From Ruegeria atlantica (GTDB taxonomy: Bacteria > Pseudomonadota > Alphaproteobacteria > Rhodobacterales > Rhodobacteraceae), in assembly GCF_013032505.1 (NCBI RefSeq), contig NZ_WQCG01000002.1, positions 930,001-994,000 on the forward strand: 64,000 nucleotides of DNA. The letters run 5' to 3'. How positions within the stretch are numbered: the first letter of the stretch is position 1; every line of letters starts with the position of its first letter. Positions 1-8,251 of the stretch are shown here, piece by piece. The notes under the pieces were generated by a model. That model ran no database searches, was not told where the DNA came from, and saw only the letters and a list, made by a program, of their open reading frames with translations. The translations under genes were made by a program, and so were the position numbers.

Positions 1-83
1 ACGTCCAATTCGACATCGTAGAGCGCTTGGAAATCACCGTAGTAAGAATTTAAGCCGCGTGTTTGAAGAATGGGATCAGGCAT
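1..83 (-). CDS. livF: LivF-like ABC transporter ATPase, 5' fragment
   Basis: Only the first 27 codons lie in the window; the gene runs off the left edge. The start codon (complement of 81-83) sits inside the last codons of the upstream ATPase gene, an 8-base overlap typical of livG-livF pairs. The peptide begins MPDPILQTRGLNSYYGDFQA, the usual N-terminal strand and aromatic (A-loop) region of LivF-type ATPases. Inferred role: second ATPase of the branched-chain-amino-acid-type importer whose binding protein and LivG subunit lie just upstream. Permease genes are not visible and may follow further left. Confidence 0.8.
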   Translation of the reverse strand, partial: MPDPILQTRGLNSYYGDFQALYDVELD

Positions 84-804
84 CGGCTTCGATCCCCAGA
101 TAGATTTCTTTGACTTCAGCGCTTTCCATGATTGCCTGCGGCTCGCCCTCGGCGATCTTCTTTCCGAAGTCGATGACGATCAGACGATCCACGACAGCCA
201 GCAGGGCGTGCACAACATGTTCGATCCAGATTATGGTGACGCCAGAGGCGTGGATGTCCTTGATGGTCTGAACCAGTGATTTGCACTCAGCTTCGGTCAA
301 ACCACCGGCAATCTCATCCAGCAACAGCAGTTTGGGTTTGGCGCAGAGCGCGCGTGTCAGTTCCAGGCGTTTGCGTTCCAACAAAGTCAGGCTGCCCGCT
401 AGAACGTTTGCCTTGGGCAACAGCTCCGTTTGGTCCAGAACCTCCAGGCAAAAGCGCTCAGCCTGATGCCCATGCAAGCCGGCCGATTGCGTGGCGGCGA
501 TCATTGCGTTTTCGAAAACAGTCATGCCCGAAAACGGCTGCGGGACCTGAAATGACCGCGCAATGCCTGCATGGCTGCGCTTTGCCGCGCTCCATTTCGT
601 CACGTTTTGCCCATTGAATTCTATCACCCCGGAATTCGATTTGAGCGTCCCGGTGATCAGATTGAACATCGAGGTTTTACCGGCACCGTTGGGACCTATG
701 ACCCCGAGTGCTTCGCCTTGCTGGACCTCATAGCTCATAGCATCGGCAACAGTGACCGCGCCAAATGCCTTGCTCAGGTCTTGGAGTCTCAAGATTGTCG
801 ACAT
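76..804 (-). CDS. livG: LivG-like ABC transporter ATP-binding protein
   Basis: ATPase subunit of a branched-chain-amino-acid-type (HAAT family) importer, 242 residues. Walker A is GPNGAGKT at residues 37-44, Walker B LLLLDE at 159-164 and the H-loop histidine is near 196. The signature segment is the divergent LTLLERKRLELTRAL form rather than LSGGQ. I take the ATG at 804 because AGAGAG precedes it; a longer frame to 843 would add 13 unlike residues. It follows the binding-protein gene and overlaps the next ATPase gene. The ligand cannot be read from the sequence; the operon's other enzymes suggest a small organic acid or aromatic-derived compound rather than an amino acid. Confidence 0.9.
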   Translation of the reverse strand: MSTILRLQDLSKAFGAVTVADAMSYEVQQGEALGVIGPNGAGKTSMFNLITGTLKSNSGVIEFNGQNVTKWSAAKRSHAGIARSFQVPQPFSGMTVFENAMIAATQSAGLHGHQAERFCLEVLDQTELLPKANVLAGSLTLLERKRLELTRALCAKPKLLLLDEIAGGLTEAECKSLVQTIKDIHASGVTIIWIEHVVHALLAVVDRLIVIDFGKKIAEGEPQAIMESAEVKEIYLGIEADA

Positions 805-854
805 GCTTCTCTCTGGTAGAAAGTTCGGCACCAAGACCGGCACCGAACATCTGG

Positions 855-2135
855 TCAGCCCAGCAGTTTCATATCTGCTGTCACCGGAACTTCGGGCGCG
901 GTGCTATTTGCTACGATCTGCAATTCGTAGGTGTCCCCGGACTTCTGCCACTGACCACCGACCAGCGGCGTTTTGGTGACGTTGTTCATCGGCCCATCAC
1001 CCCAGTTTACCGGCCCTACAATTGTGTTCAGGTTCGTGGACGTGATTGCTGAAATGATCGAAGATGGGTCTTCCAAATCATCCGCCCGTTTGACGACATC
1101 CGCGACGACCTCAAACAGGGCATGTTTAAAGCCAAGGGGTTGGGTCCAAGGTCGGCCAGATTCTGCCGTGTACCCTTCTGCCAGATCTTTCGAAGAAATA
1201 CCTGTGAGAGAGGACGAGAACGGATGATGCGGTGACCACCAGACCTCGGTCGACAACCCGTCACCACGGTCGCCCAGCGATTCAATGACGGATGGGAACA
1301 GAAGTGCCTTGCCAATGGTCACGACCTTCGGGTTGAACCCTTGTTGGGCGGCTTGGCTCCAGAACGTAGCGAAATCAGGTGGGATCATGTTGCCAGTGAC
1401 GATTTCGCATCCAGCAGCCTTGAACGCTGCGATCTGGTTTGAGAAATCGTCGGATAGAGGCTGATAGCGACCGGGATCGGTCAGCGTGTAGCCGGCTGCG
1501 GCGAGCGGTTTAGGCAGGCCCAGTTCCGCATCGCCCCAAGCATTACCGTCAGCATCGTTGGGGAAAAGACCACCCACTGTCTTGGTCACGCCAGTTTTGT
1601 CCCACATATCAAGGAATGCTGCGATCACATCCTCCAAGCCCCAGAAGAAGTGATAGGTCGTTTCAAACCCCTCACCCGGAACGCCGTTGCGACCAAAGAA
1701 ATAGGGCTGCCAAGGACAGTCTGTTGTGATGCAGGGAACTTCGTTGATCTCTGCCTGATCAGCGACAGGGTTCACTGTGTCCGGAGTTGACGCCGCAACG
1801 ATAATATCGACCTCGTCACCTAGGATCAGGTCGGCGGCGACCTCCGCTGCGCGGTTCGGGTTGGACTGGCTGTCTTTTGAGATGATCTCGACACTCCAGG
1901 TCTTTCCGTTGTTATTCAACCCGGCCGAAAAGACCTGCTGGATGGCTTGAAGCACATACTCGTCGGCCTCAGCGAAACCAGCCAATGGACCGGTACGCGG
2001 GCTCACATTGCCAATCCTTAACGTCGGGTTTGCGGCATAAGCACGCGTTGCCCGGAGGATGGCCGGAGCAGCGATTGCCGCCGTAGCCCCGGCAATAAAA
2101 CCGCGCCTCGTGGCCGTTTTGAAAGTCCTTGTCAT
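855..2135 (-). CDS. Tat-exported LIV-type ABC substrate-binding protein
   Basis: Periplasmic ligand-binding protein of 426 residues for the adjacent importer. The N-terminus has a twin-arginine signal (ATRRGFIAG, arginines 10-11), a hydrophobic stretch and a probable cleavage after AYA near residue 34. The mature part begins with the strand and SPRTGPLAG-like loop typical of periplasmic binding fold type I (Leu/Ile/Val and amide family) proteins. A GGGAGG ribosome site lies just before the ATG. Tat rather than Sec export is common in the alphaproteobacterial members of this family. Ligand unknown. Confidence 0.88.
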   Translation of the reverse strand: MTRTFKTATRRGFIAGATAAIAAPAILRATRAYAANPTLRIGNVSPRTGPLAGFAEADEYVLQAIQQVFSAGLNNNGKTWSVEIISKDSQSNPNRAAEVAADLILGDEVDIIVAASTPDTVNPVADQAEINEVPCITTDCPWQPYFFGRNGVPGEGFETTYHFFWGLEDVIAAFLDMWDKTGVTKTVGGLFPNDADGNAWGDAELGLPKPLAAAGYTLTDPGRYQPLSDDFSNQIAAFKAAGCEIVTGNMIPPDFATFWSQAAQQGFNPKVVTIGKALLFPSVIESLGDRGDGLSTEVWWSPHHPFSSSLTGISSKDLAEGYTAESGRPWTQPLGFKHALFEVVADVVKRADDLEDPSSIISAITSTNLNTIVGPVNWGDGPMNNVTKTPLVGGQWQKSGDTYELQIVANSTAPEVPVTADMKLLG

Positions 2136-2178
2136 TGCGTCCTCCCTTCACCGGCCTCCCGCCAGTGTTTGATTGATC

Positions 2179-3102
2179 TTACAAAGTCTTCTCGAGATTT
2201 TTCAGATGTGTCGCGACGCGCTGGCGAACCTGATCCGCCTCGCCCTCGGCCCATGTTCTGAATCCTTCGCCGGACTTCATGCCTAGCTTACCCGCTTCGA
2301 CAAGCGACTTCAGGTAGGATGAAGGGCCCTTTTGTGCCTCAAGATCGTGCAGCACGTTTTCGTGGATATCGAGCGTCAGATCGGTGCCAACCAGATCCGC
2401 GTTTTCCAACGGACCGAGGACCGCCAATCGCCGCCCAAAGCTGGACTTGATCACAGTATCAACCGCTTCCGCGTCACATATCCCGTTTTCCACCAGACTG
2501 ACCGCTTCGCGCCACAACGCGTGTTGTAGGCGATTGCCGATAAAGCCGGGCACGTCTTTCTCGACCACCACCGGAGTTTTCCCGGCATCCTTCAACAAAT
2601 CGAACATCGTCTGTGCAATCTCAGGGTCTGTCCATTCCGTCTTGATGACTTCGACCAACGGGATCATGTGTGCCGGGTTCCACCAGTGTGTTCCGAGGGC
2701 CCGGTTTTTCAGCCGCAGCCCAGACATGATCTGAGTGATCGGCATGACCGAAGTATTTGATGCGAGAATGCAGGTCTCTGGTGCATGCGCTTCAATCTCA
2801 GCAAAAATCGCTTGCTTAAGCTCCAGTTTTTCGGGCGCGGCTTCGAATACAGCGTCAGCATTTCGAACCGCACCTTCAGTCGTCGCAAAGATCTCAATAA
2901 TCTTGAGGGTCTTTGTGATTGTGACTTCGTCATCCCCCATCGCGGTCATACTGGAGCGAATGCGCTCTGATACCGTATCTCGGGCTTCTAGCACCGGATC
3001 TGTGATGGCGACATACTGGCCCGCTCTTGCCAAAGTCAGGGCAATGCCATGCCCCATCAGCCCCGCACCAATTACCGCTATCTGCTGCTTCTTGCGCACC
3101 AT
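2179..3102 (-). CDS. 3-hydroxyacyl-CoA dehydrogenase family protein
   Basis: NAD-dependent dehydrogenase of 307 residues. The N-terminal Rossmann motif is IGAGLMGHG (11-19). The substrate loop ASNTS (114-118), catalytic histidine in GTHWWNP (about 139) and glutamate about 151 are those of 3-hydroxyacyl-CoA dehydrogenases. The length and single C-terminal domain also fit carnitine 3-dehydrogenase and lambda-crystallin-type members, so a 3-hydroxy-acid substrate without CoA is possible. It starts 3 bases after the stop of the upstream SDR gene and is probably translationally coupled to it. Its placement with an SDR and a cyclase suggests hydrolysis and oxidation of a hydroxy acid. Confidence 0.85.
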   Translation of the reverse strand: MVRKKQQIAVIGAGLMGHGIALTLARAGQYVAITDPVLEARDTVSERIRSSMTAMGDDEVTITKTLKIIEIFATTEGAVRNADAVFEAAPEKLELKQAIFAEIEAHAPETCILASNTSVMPITQIMSGLRLKNRALGTHWWNPAHMIPLVEVIKTEWTDPEIAQTMFDLLKDAGKTPVVVEKDVPGFIGNRLQHALWREAVSLVENGICDAEAVDTVIKSSFGRRLAVLGPLENADLVGTDLTLDIHENVLHDLEAQKGPSSYLKSLVEAGKLGMKSGEGFRTWAEGEADQVRQRVATHLKNLEKTL

Positions 3103-3105
3103 TCT

Positions 3106-3891
3106 TTAACCCGCCGTGTATCCGCCATCGGCATGAAGGATATGCCCGGTGTAAAAATCAGATGCCCGCGACGCGAGAAAAAGGAGCGGACCTGCAAGGT
3201 CTTCTGGCTCACCTAGTCGTCCTTTGGGAACCCGGGTCAAGAAGCCATCGCGCACCGCCTTCGCTTCGTCGGTTTCTTCGAACATCCAAGCGGTCAAAGG
3301 CGAACGGAATACTGTAGGCGCAATCGCGTTGACGGTAATCCCTGTTGGACCCAGCTCACATCCCAAGGCTTTAGTAATACCGTTCACGGCCGCCTTTGAC
3401 GCGCAATACGCCGTGTAACCGGCTGGGTGGCCCAGGATACTACGAGCGGAACTGACGAAAATGATCTTGCCATATTCGCTCACCTTCATGTGTGCCGCCG
3501 CCGCGCGCGCCAAAAGCCAGCTCTGGTTCACGTTGGCGTCCATCACTGCGTCAAAGGTTTCTGGCGCCATTTCGTTGATCGGCGCAACTTTGTTCATACC
3601 GGACGCGACAACGAGAATGTCGAGCTTACCAAAGTTGTTGACGGCTTCGTCGACCAATGCCTCACATGACGCTTCATCAGTCGGACGTGTGTTTATTGCT
3701 AGGACGGTGGCACCAAGTGCCTTGCACTCTTTGGCAATCTCATCGAGCGCATCTTGGTTTCCCGCCGCCAGAACGAGGTTGCAACCAGCTCCGGCCAAGA
3801 CGCGGGCAGCAACCATTCCAAACGCACCCGAGGCTCCGGTGATCAGCGCGACGTTTCCATTAACGTCAAACATCTTGAGTATATCAGACAT
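3106..3891 (-). CDS. SDR family oxidoreductase
   Basis: Classical short-chain dehydrogenase/reductase of 261 residues. The cofactor motif TGASGAFG is at 18-25, the N-A-G-like motif appears as VASGMN near 95-100, catalytic serines are around 147-148, and Tyr162 and Lys166 lie in YCASK. The C-terminus ends in the HADGGYTAG-type strand found in FabG-like 3-oxoacyl reductases and in gluconate or sugar dehydrogenases. An AAGGA ribosome site precedes the ATG. The specific substrate is not readable; the operon context suggests a hydroxy or keto acid intermediate. Confidence 0.87.
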   Translation of the reverse strand: MSDILKMFDVNGNVALITGASGAFGMVAARVLAGAGCNLVLAAGNQDALDEIAKECKALGATVLAINTRPTDEASCEALVDEAVNNFGKLDILVVASGMNKVAPINEMAPETFDAVMDANVNQSWLLARAAAAHMKVSEYGKIIFVSSARSILGHPAGYTAYCASKAAVNGITKALGCELGPTGITVNAIAPTVFRSPLTAWMFEETDEAKAVRDGFLTRVPKGRLGEPEDLAGPLLFLASRASDFYTGHILHADGGYTAG

Positions 3892-3902
3892 TCTTTTCGT
3901 CC

Positions 3903-4247
3903 TTAGCTTTCTGGCGGATACGGAATGACCACCAGCATTTTGCAGGTGTAGTTGGCGCGGTTTTCAACTTTGCGCACTTCGCCCGGCGCGATTGTGCAGC
4001 TATCCATGGGACCAAGCGTGGTTTCGGCGCCATCAACGATGACGGTCATCTCGCCTTCCAAGACCACGTAGACTTTCTCAAAAGGCGTAGAGTCCGGTCC
4101 TGCACCACCGCCCGGCAGGAACTGACTGAAGCCGATCCACTGATTTGTCGGCCCGCCTTCCTCAAACCCCTGCAAACGAAGCCCATGACACCCAAAATGG
4201 TTCGGTGCTTCGTAGGGTTGGGCGTCTTTAAAACGCTTCAAATGCAT
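3903..4247 (-). CDS. Small cupin-domain protein
   Basis: Single-domain cupin of 114 residues with the two-strand barrel pattern: GGGAGPDSTPFEKVYVVLEGEM is the region of the first motif, though several usual metal-binding histidines are replaced, and the second motif is weak. It may therefore bind a small molecule without being a classic dioxygenase. A GGAG site lies 8 bases before the ATG. It sits between the cyclase-family gene and the SDR gene in a continuous minus-strand operon. Function beyond 'cupin' is not assignable. Confidence 0.75.
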   Translation of the reverse strand: MHLKRFKDAQPYEAPNHFGCHGLRLQGFEEGGPTNQWIGFSQFLPGGGAGPDSTPFEKVYVVLEGEMTVIVDGAETTLGPMDSCTIAPGEVRKVENRANYTCKMLVVIPYPPES

Positions 4248-4308
4248 GTCCGTCTCCGCTCAAGGTTAAAGGCGGCCGCCGGCGAACCGGCGACCGGTCC
4301 GTGAGTGT

Positions 4309-5145
4309 TCAGAAATCTTCGCCAGCCTCGATGCGGTACGACTGGTTCTTATCGATCATCGCCACCAATCGGATGATACAGCCGTCGCCACGGTCCCAAT
4401 TCCACGGGAAGAACGCGAAAGTGCAACGCTTGCCAGTCACCGCATCCAAATCACCACCGACATTTTCAATTCCGAGAATACCCTTGGAGAACAGCATGTT
4501 GTGCACTGGCTCCCACTCGGGGAAATCAACCTCCCACGGTGTCCCGCCTGACCATTCAAGATACTCTTTTTCGAGATGAGGCATGATCGGACCGTTTCGC
4601 TGCGGACCGATGGCAGTTGCCAGCGGGTGATCGTTCGCCTGGGTATCGTGGCCAACGACTTTCACGCCTTTCTCAATCATCCACTCAGCAGCGGAAGGAA
4701 CGAGACCCGGGCAATAAGCAAAGTAGTCGCCATCTTCATACTGCTTGTGCCAGCCGGTGTTGATGATCAGCACATCGCCTTTGCGGATTGCGTGACCACA
4801 AGCCTTCTCCAGATCATCTCCGGTGATTTGCTCCCACTTCTTTTTGGGTACAGAGACCACCAAACCCGAGCCGAAGAAATGGGGAAGCGGGACCTCGTCG
4901 ATGAACGGCGTTCCCTGAACAACATGCGCTGGCGCATCAATATGCGTGGTCACGTGCATCGTCGTGGTAATCGTCTGAGACAATACGCCGGACTTGGCCA
5001 TATAGTGCTTTCGGTCGATCTGGACGTCCTTGAAATACGGCCAGTTGGGGCACTGAAACCCGTATCTGTGGCTCAGGTTGTAAAACTCAAGCCCCATGTC
5101 ATTGTCGGTGTTTGCCTGAAACTCAATGCCGCGGATTTCGACCAT
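4309..5145 (-). CDS. Cyclase-family metal-dependent hydrolase
   Basis: Member of the cyclase/kynurenine formamidase-like family (PF04199), 278 residues. The metal-binding stretch THIDAPAH gives His64, His68, Asp70 and His74, matching the family's HxGTHxDxPxH pattern with threonine in the glycine position. Further conserved blocks are the INTGWH segment and GHDTQANDHP. The chosen ATG at 5145 has AGGAG upstream; an open frame to 5256 would add 37 residues of non-family sequence. First gene of the operon running to the left edge, facing an IclR regulator. Family members hydrolyse formyl-kynurenine, isatin and related amides or cyclic compounds; the substrate here is unknown. Confidence 0.85.
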   Translation of the reverse strand: MVEIRGIEFQANTDNDMGLEFYNLSHRYGFQCPNWPYFKDVQIDRKHYMAKSGVLSQTITTTMHVTTHIDAPAHVVQGTPFIDEVPLPHFFGSGLVVSVPKKKWEQITGDDLEKACGHAIRKGDVLIINTGWHKQYEDGDYFAYCPGLVPSAAEWMIEKGVKVVGHDTQANDHPLATAIGPQRNGPIMPHLEKEYLEWSGGTPWEVDFPEWEPVHNMLFSKGILGIENVGGDLDAVTGKRCTFAFFPWNWDRGDGCIIRLVAMIDKNQSYRIEAGEDF

Positions 5146-5360
5146 TGGGCATATCTCCTCTGTTCGCCGACAACGCGGCGGTGTTCGCTTTTCAATTGTC
5201 TGGGGGCCTCCCCATCTGTCCCGTATGATGATGCATACGCACCGCATTACGGTCAACTAAAAACTCACTATACGGTTGACTTGCACCGCATTGTGGTACA
5301 TCACTAATAAATTACCAGGTATCCGAAATTACGATGCCGGGACAGGATGAGGTAGGTTAA
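5146..5360. promoter_or_regulatory. Divergent control region between cyclase operon and IclR gene
   Basis: The 215 bases between the divergent genes hold a perfect inverted repeat CGTATG/CATACG at 5222-5239 with a 6-base spacer. Two near-copies of GCACCGCATT follow at 5239 and 5283, as do GTCAAC and GTTGAC arms near 5252-5280. These are plausible IclR operators; no single consensus can be fixed from one region. Confidence 0.5.
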
Positions 5361-6107
5361 ATGTCTGAAAAAGCGGGTAAAGGTGGCATTCAGGTCATTT
5401 CCAGAGCGGCCTCGATTTTGCGTGTTCTGAAAGAAAATCAATCCGGAATGAGCTTGGGGAAAATTGCCGAGCGTGTTGACCTGCCCCGCTCTACGGTACA
5501 GAGAATCACAAGCGCACTTGCTGAAGAAAAACTTGTCATAGCAGATGCAAACGGAGGTGGCTTGAGGCTCGGCCCCGAACTAAGCGCTCTCGTGGGCGCC
5601 GCACAGTACAGCATCGTCGAACACTGCCGGCTGCTTTTGACGGAACTGACTCAAAAGACCGGGGAAACCACAGACCTCGCCGTCATGCGCGGTATCGGCA
5701 TGGTTTTCTTAGATCAGGTCCCAGGCGTCTATCGATTAACGACCGTTTCGCAAGTGGGCGAGGTTTTTCCGCTGACCACCACTGCAAATGGGAAAGCTTG
5801 CCTCGCTCAGCTCGATGAAGGAGATGCGACAAAGCTTATTCAGAACGAATGGGAACGGAATGGTATCCAAAGGAATTTGAATGAGTTCCTTTCCGAACTG
5901 AATACGGTCCGCGAACAGGGCCTTGCCTATGATTTGGACGAGCATTCTGCCGGCGTGTCGGCAATCGGGTTTTCTTTCTTTGACTGGGTCGGAGATCTGC
6001 ACGCGATCTCGATTCCAGTGCCAACGACACGATTTGCGCGGCAAAGAGCAACCATCGAACAAGCGCTGCTTGAGACGTCCACAAACATCCACCAAACCTT
6101 CCAATGA
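5361..6107 (+). CDS. IclR-family transcriptional regulator
   Basis: DNA-binding regulator of 248 residues. The N-terminal winged helix-turn-helix spans about 10-72 (VISRAASILRVL, then SLGKIAERVDLPRSTVQRI). A C-terminal effector domain (about 80-248) follows, with the FLDQVPG, GKACLAQL and LAYDLDEHSAGVSAIGF blocks standard for IclR proteins. A GAGGTAGG site precedes the ATG. It is divergent from the cyclase-to-LivF operon and is inferred to control it. The effector is probably the transported or hydrolysed compound. Confidence 0.9.
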   Translation: MSEKAGKGGIQVISRAASILRVLKENQSGMSLGKIAERVDLPRSTVQRITSALAEEKLVIADANGGGLRLGPELSALVGAAQYSIVEHCRLLLTELTQKTGETTDLAVMRGIGMVFLDQVPGVYRLTTVSQVGEVFPLTTTANGKACLAQLDEGDATKLIQNEWERNGIQRNLNEFLSELNTVREQGLAYDLDEHSAGVSAIGFSFFDWVGDLHAISIPVPTTRFARQRATIEQALLETSTNIHQTFQ

Positions 6108-6478
6108 GCTTAACAAGCTGACTTCAGGAAGGTTGGAGTCGGCGGCCGACCCCTTCTATCAGTCCGCACTTCTTTTGGGAAAAGTCCAAACATTCCGCCA
6201 ATCGAATTGCTGGTAATTCCATATGGCCGCTAAGGTTGATATTCGCCTCGAATTGCGGGTTCATAACCATTGGGTGTTTTTTGGCATCCTACCGAACCGC
6301 GATCATCCCTGAACCGGTGTTCTGTGAAGCGATCTTTGGTTGAGCGATGGCTGTTCAGTGGAACAAAAATGAAAGGTCACCTCGCGGAACAAAGCATCAT
6401 TTCGCTGCGGCTGCGCCAATGGCCGCAGCGATAATGAGTTTTTCAAAGTCTGTTCCTTTACTGACCCAGTCGACACCG
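6108..6478. other. Gene-free stretch after IclR gene
   Basis: No convincing coding region. It contains a small GTCGG/CCGAC hairpin near 6131-6143, just after the IclR gene, and a perfect 9-base stem (CGCTGCGGC/GCCGCAGCG) at 6403-6430 downstream of the dioxygenase gene. Neither has a clear T-run, so terminator function is only possible. Confidence 0.5.
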
Positions 6479-7102
6479 TTAGACAACAATGTTTACGATG
6501 GTTTCTTTGCCTTTCGGCCCTTCGGTGAATGCCATAGAAACGGCCTTGGCTTCAGCTTTCGACATCCTGCGATAAAGCCCGTCTTTTGAATTATCCGGAT
6601 CACCATCGATATAGAACTGTGTGGTCAGCACCTCTCGACGTCCATCGAAGACCTTCACATGAATATGTGGCGTGCGCCCCGGATACTTGGTTGGCTTGAT
6701 CGTGCGGAACGCATAATTGCCAGCGTCATCCGTGATATCGTGGCCAAAGCCCTGAAATCCCTGGTCATAGCGCACCGGACGATTATCGCCGGGGTGCAAG
6801 TACTTTCCATTTACATCACATTGCCAGATTTCGATGCGCGCACCGGTTATCGGGGTGCTGTTGCGATCGGTAATCTGGCCTTTGAGCGTGATGATTTCCC
6901 CACCTCCCTCGCGAACAAGCCCTGCGACCTTGACCAAGTCATTGTCAATATCGCTCTTGCGCATCGATCTGGTCGGATAAAATGGTCCTTCTGCAGCGCG
7001 CGGTGTCAGCTCTGCAGCAAACGCGGTCCTGGATAGGAGTAGACTTCCTGTAGCAGAAGTTATTCCAGCGAGAACTTTTCGGCGAGATCTTGAATGAGTC
7101 AT
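6479..7102 (-). CDS. Exported intradiol ring-cleavage dioxygenase
   Basis: Catechol/protocatechuate 1,2- or 3,4-dioxygenase-type protein (PF00775) of 207 residues. The beta-sandwich motif IEIWQCDVNGKY carries the first Tyr ligand (about 101). KYPGRTPHIHVKV carries Tyr140 and histidines 146 and 148, the Fe(III) ligands of the family. The N-terminus has SRRKVLAG plus a hydrophobic stretch ending in AFAA, so it is probably exported, perhaps by Tat. It lacks the long N-terminal dimer domain of cytoplasmic catechol dioxygenases. A strong GGAGGAG site lies before the ATG. Last gene of a minus-strand operon facing a LysR regulator. The substrate is not determinable. Confidence 0.85.
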   Translation of the reverse strand: MTHSRSRRKVLAGITSATGSLLLSRTAFAAELTPRAAEGPFYPTRSMRKSDIDNDLVKVAGLVREGGGEIITLKGQITDRNSTPITGARIEIWQCDVNGKYLHPGDNRPVRYDQGFQGFGHDITDDAGNYAFRTIKPTKYPGRTPHIHVKVFDGRREVLTTQFYIDGDPDNSKDGLYRRMSKAEAKAVSMAFTEGPKGKETIVNIVV

Positions 7103-7117
7103 TAAACTCCTCCTCAG

Positions 7118-7519
7118 CTATTCCCGACCCATCTTCGCATCCAGACTCCAGCGGCCCGGGCCTACAAACACAAAGTACAGGAAAACGAAGCAGTACAGAA
7201 TTGCGGCGTCGCCATTGTTCAGAATCGGATAAAAGCTCTGTGGAGCGTGGGCAATGAAGTAGGCGCTGGCCATCAAGCCGGACAGAAGGAATGCCACCGG
7301 ACGGGTAAACAGGCCCAGAACGATCAGCGAGCCGCCGAACAGTTCCAGCATACCAGCAAACCATGGCATCGAGAATGTCGCGACTTCCCACTCTGGCGGC
7401 GCAGGAAAGCTCAGTATTTTCTGGGTTCAATGAGCCAAAAACAGAAGGCCCGTCATGATCCGCAGAATGCTGAGAACCCGCAGAGATTGTTTGTTCAGAG
7501 CTGCTATCATTTTCTTCAT
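7118..7519 (-). pseudogene. DoxX-family membrane protein interrupted by one stop codon
   Basis: Reading from the ATG at 7519 gives a 133-codon DoxX-type protein with four hydrophobic segments, but codon 31 (complement of 7427-7429) is TGA. The flanking residues LLFLAH and TQKIL fit the family's conserved LFLxHGxQK stretch, so a GGA glycine codon has probably become TGA by one base change. The frame stays open on both sides and ends at 7118. An internal ATG at 7369 could only give a C-terminal 83-residue piece. DoxX proteins are small four-helix membrane proteins, often next to redox or detoxification enzymes. Either a recent nonsense mutation or a sequencing error. Confidence 0.85.
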
Positions 7520-7601
7520 TCCCGAGATTTGATCGGCGGCGCGGTTTTGAGTCCGCCGACTGACGTTGAGTGAAATCGGTATTCAGAGGAGATGGGGCGA
7601 A

Positions 7602-8102
7602 TTACTCCATCGCTTCCTTTACAGGCGCGCTGTCGACGAACTGTTCGAATTTTACGATCTTGCCGTCTTCGACCTGCCAGACATGTGAAACGCGCGCCGA
7701 AAATGCCTTGCCGGTTGCATTGTACATTCCATAGTAGGTCCCGTATGCGACGACGCGATGGCCATCGGCTACATAGTGTTCAGGGACAAACCGATAGTCG
7801 GTCCATTCGGAAGCCAATCGCGCAAAAACGTTTTCCGCGATTTCGGTAAAACCGGTATAAGTTCCCGCATAAGGAAAACCCGCCGCCTCGGTCCATTTGG
7901 CGTCAGGAGCCAGATACGCCTGAAGGCTGCGTCCGTTTTCTTCGGAGGATTCGCCTTCATAGGTGCTTATGACAATTTCCAAAGGGGTCATGTTTTGCTC
8001 ATGGGCGTTAGCCGCAAACGGTGCCGCTGAACCGAGTGCAAGCAGAGCCGCACCAATAATGTTGTACTGGGCGCTCTTGGCGTCCATGAACTTGCAAGAC
8101 AT
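7602..8102 (-). CDS. Exported SnoaL/NTF2-like protein
   Basis: Protein of 166 residues with an N-terminal signal (hydrophobic IIGAALLALGSAA, cleavage probably after ANA near 33). It is followed by a cone-shaped SnoaL/NTF2-like domain: the YEGESSEENGRSLQAYLAPDAKW start, the GYTGF-type turn and the closing VWQVEDGKIVKFEQFVDS strand are typical. Such domains act as isomerases or hydratases, or only bind ligands; no catalytic residue set can be fixed here. GAGAGG precedes the ATG. Part of the exported operon ending with the dioxygenase. Confidence 0.8.
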   Translation of the reverse strand: MSCKFMDAKSAQYNIIGAALLALGSAAPFAANAHEQNMTPLEIVISTYEGESSEENGRSLQAYLAPDAKWTEAAGFPYAGTYTGFTEIAENVFARLASEWTDYRFVPEHYVADGHRVVAYGTYYGMYNATGKAFSARVSHVWQVEDGKIVKFEQFVDSAPVKEAME

Positions 8103-8251
8103 AATTTGCCTCTCTTTTTAGTGGCGAATGCTGTGTAGCTTTCAACGGACTATGCTTTGTGCGGTTGGTGATGAGGCGCTGGATTTGATGGCCCAGCACC
8201 CCCTTTGTGATACAGCAACCGAGCTAGACGGCTTCTGATGTCGGTTTACAC

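Noticed and set aside
6403..6430. 9-base stem as rho-independent terminator
   Set aside because: No T-run on either strand; left only as a note in the intergenic entry.
7427..7429. Selenocysteine at the DoxX TGA
   Set aside because: The position is a conserved glycine in the family and DoxX proteins are not selenoproteins; mutation or base error is simpler.
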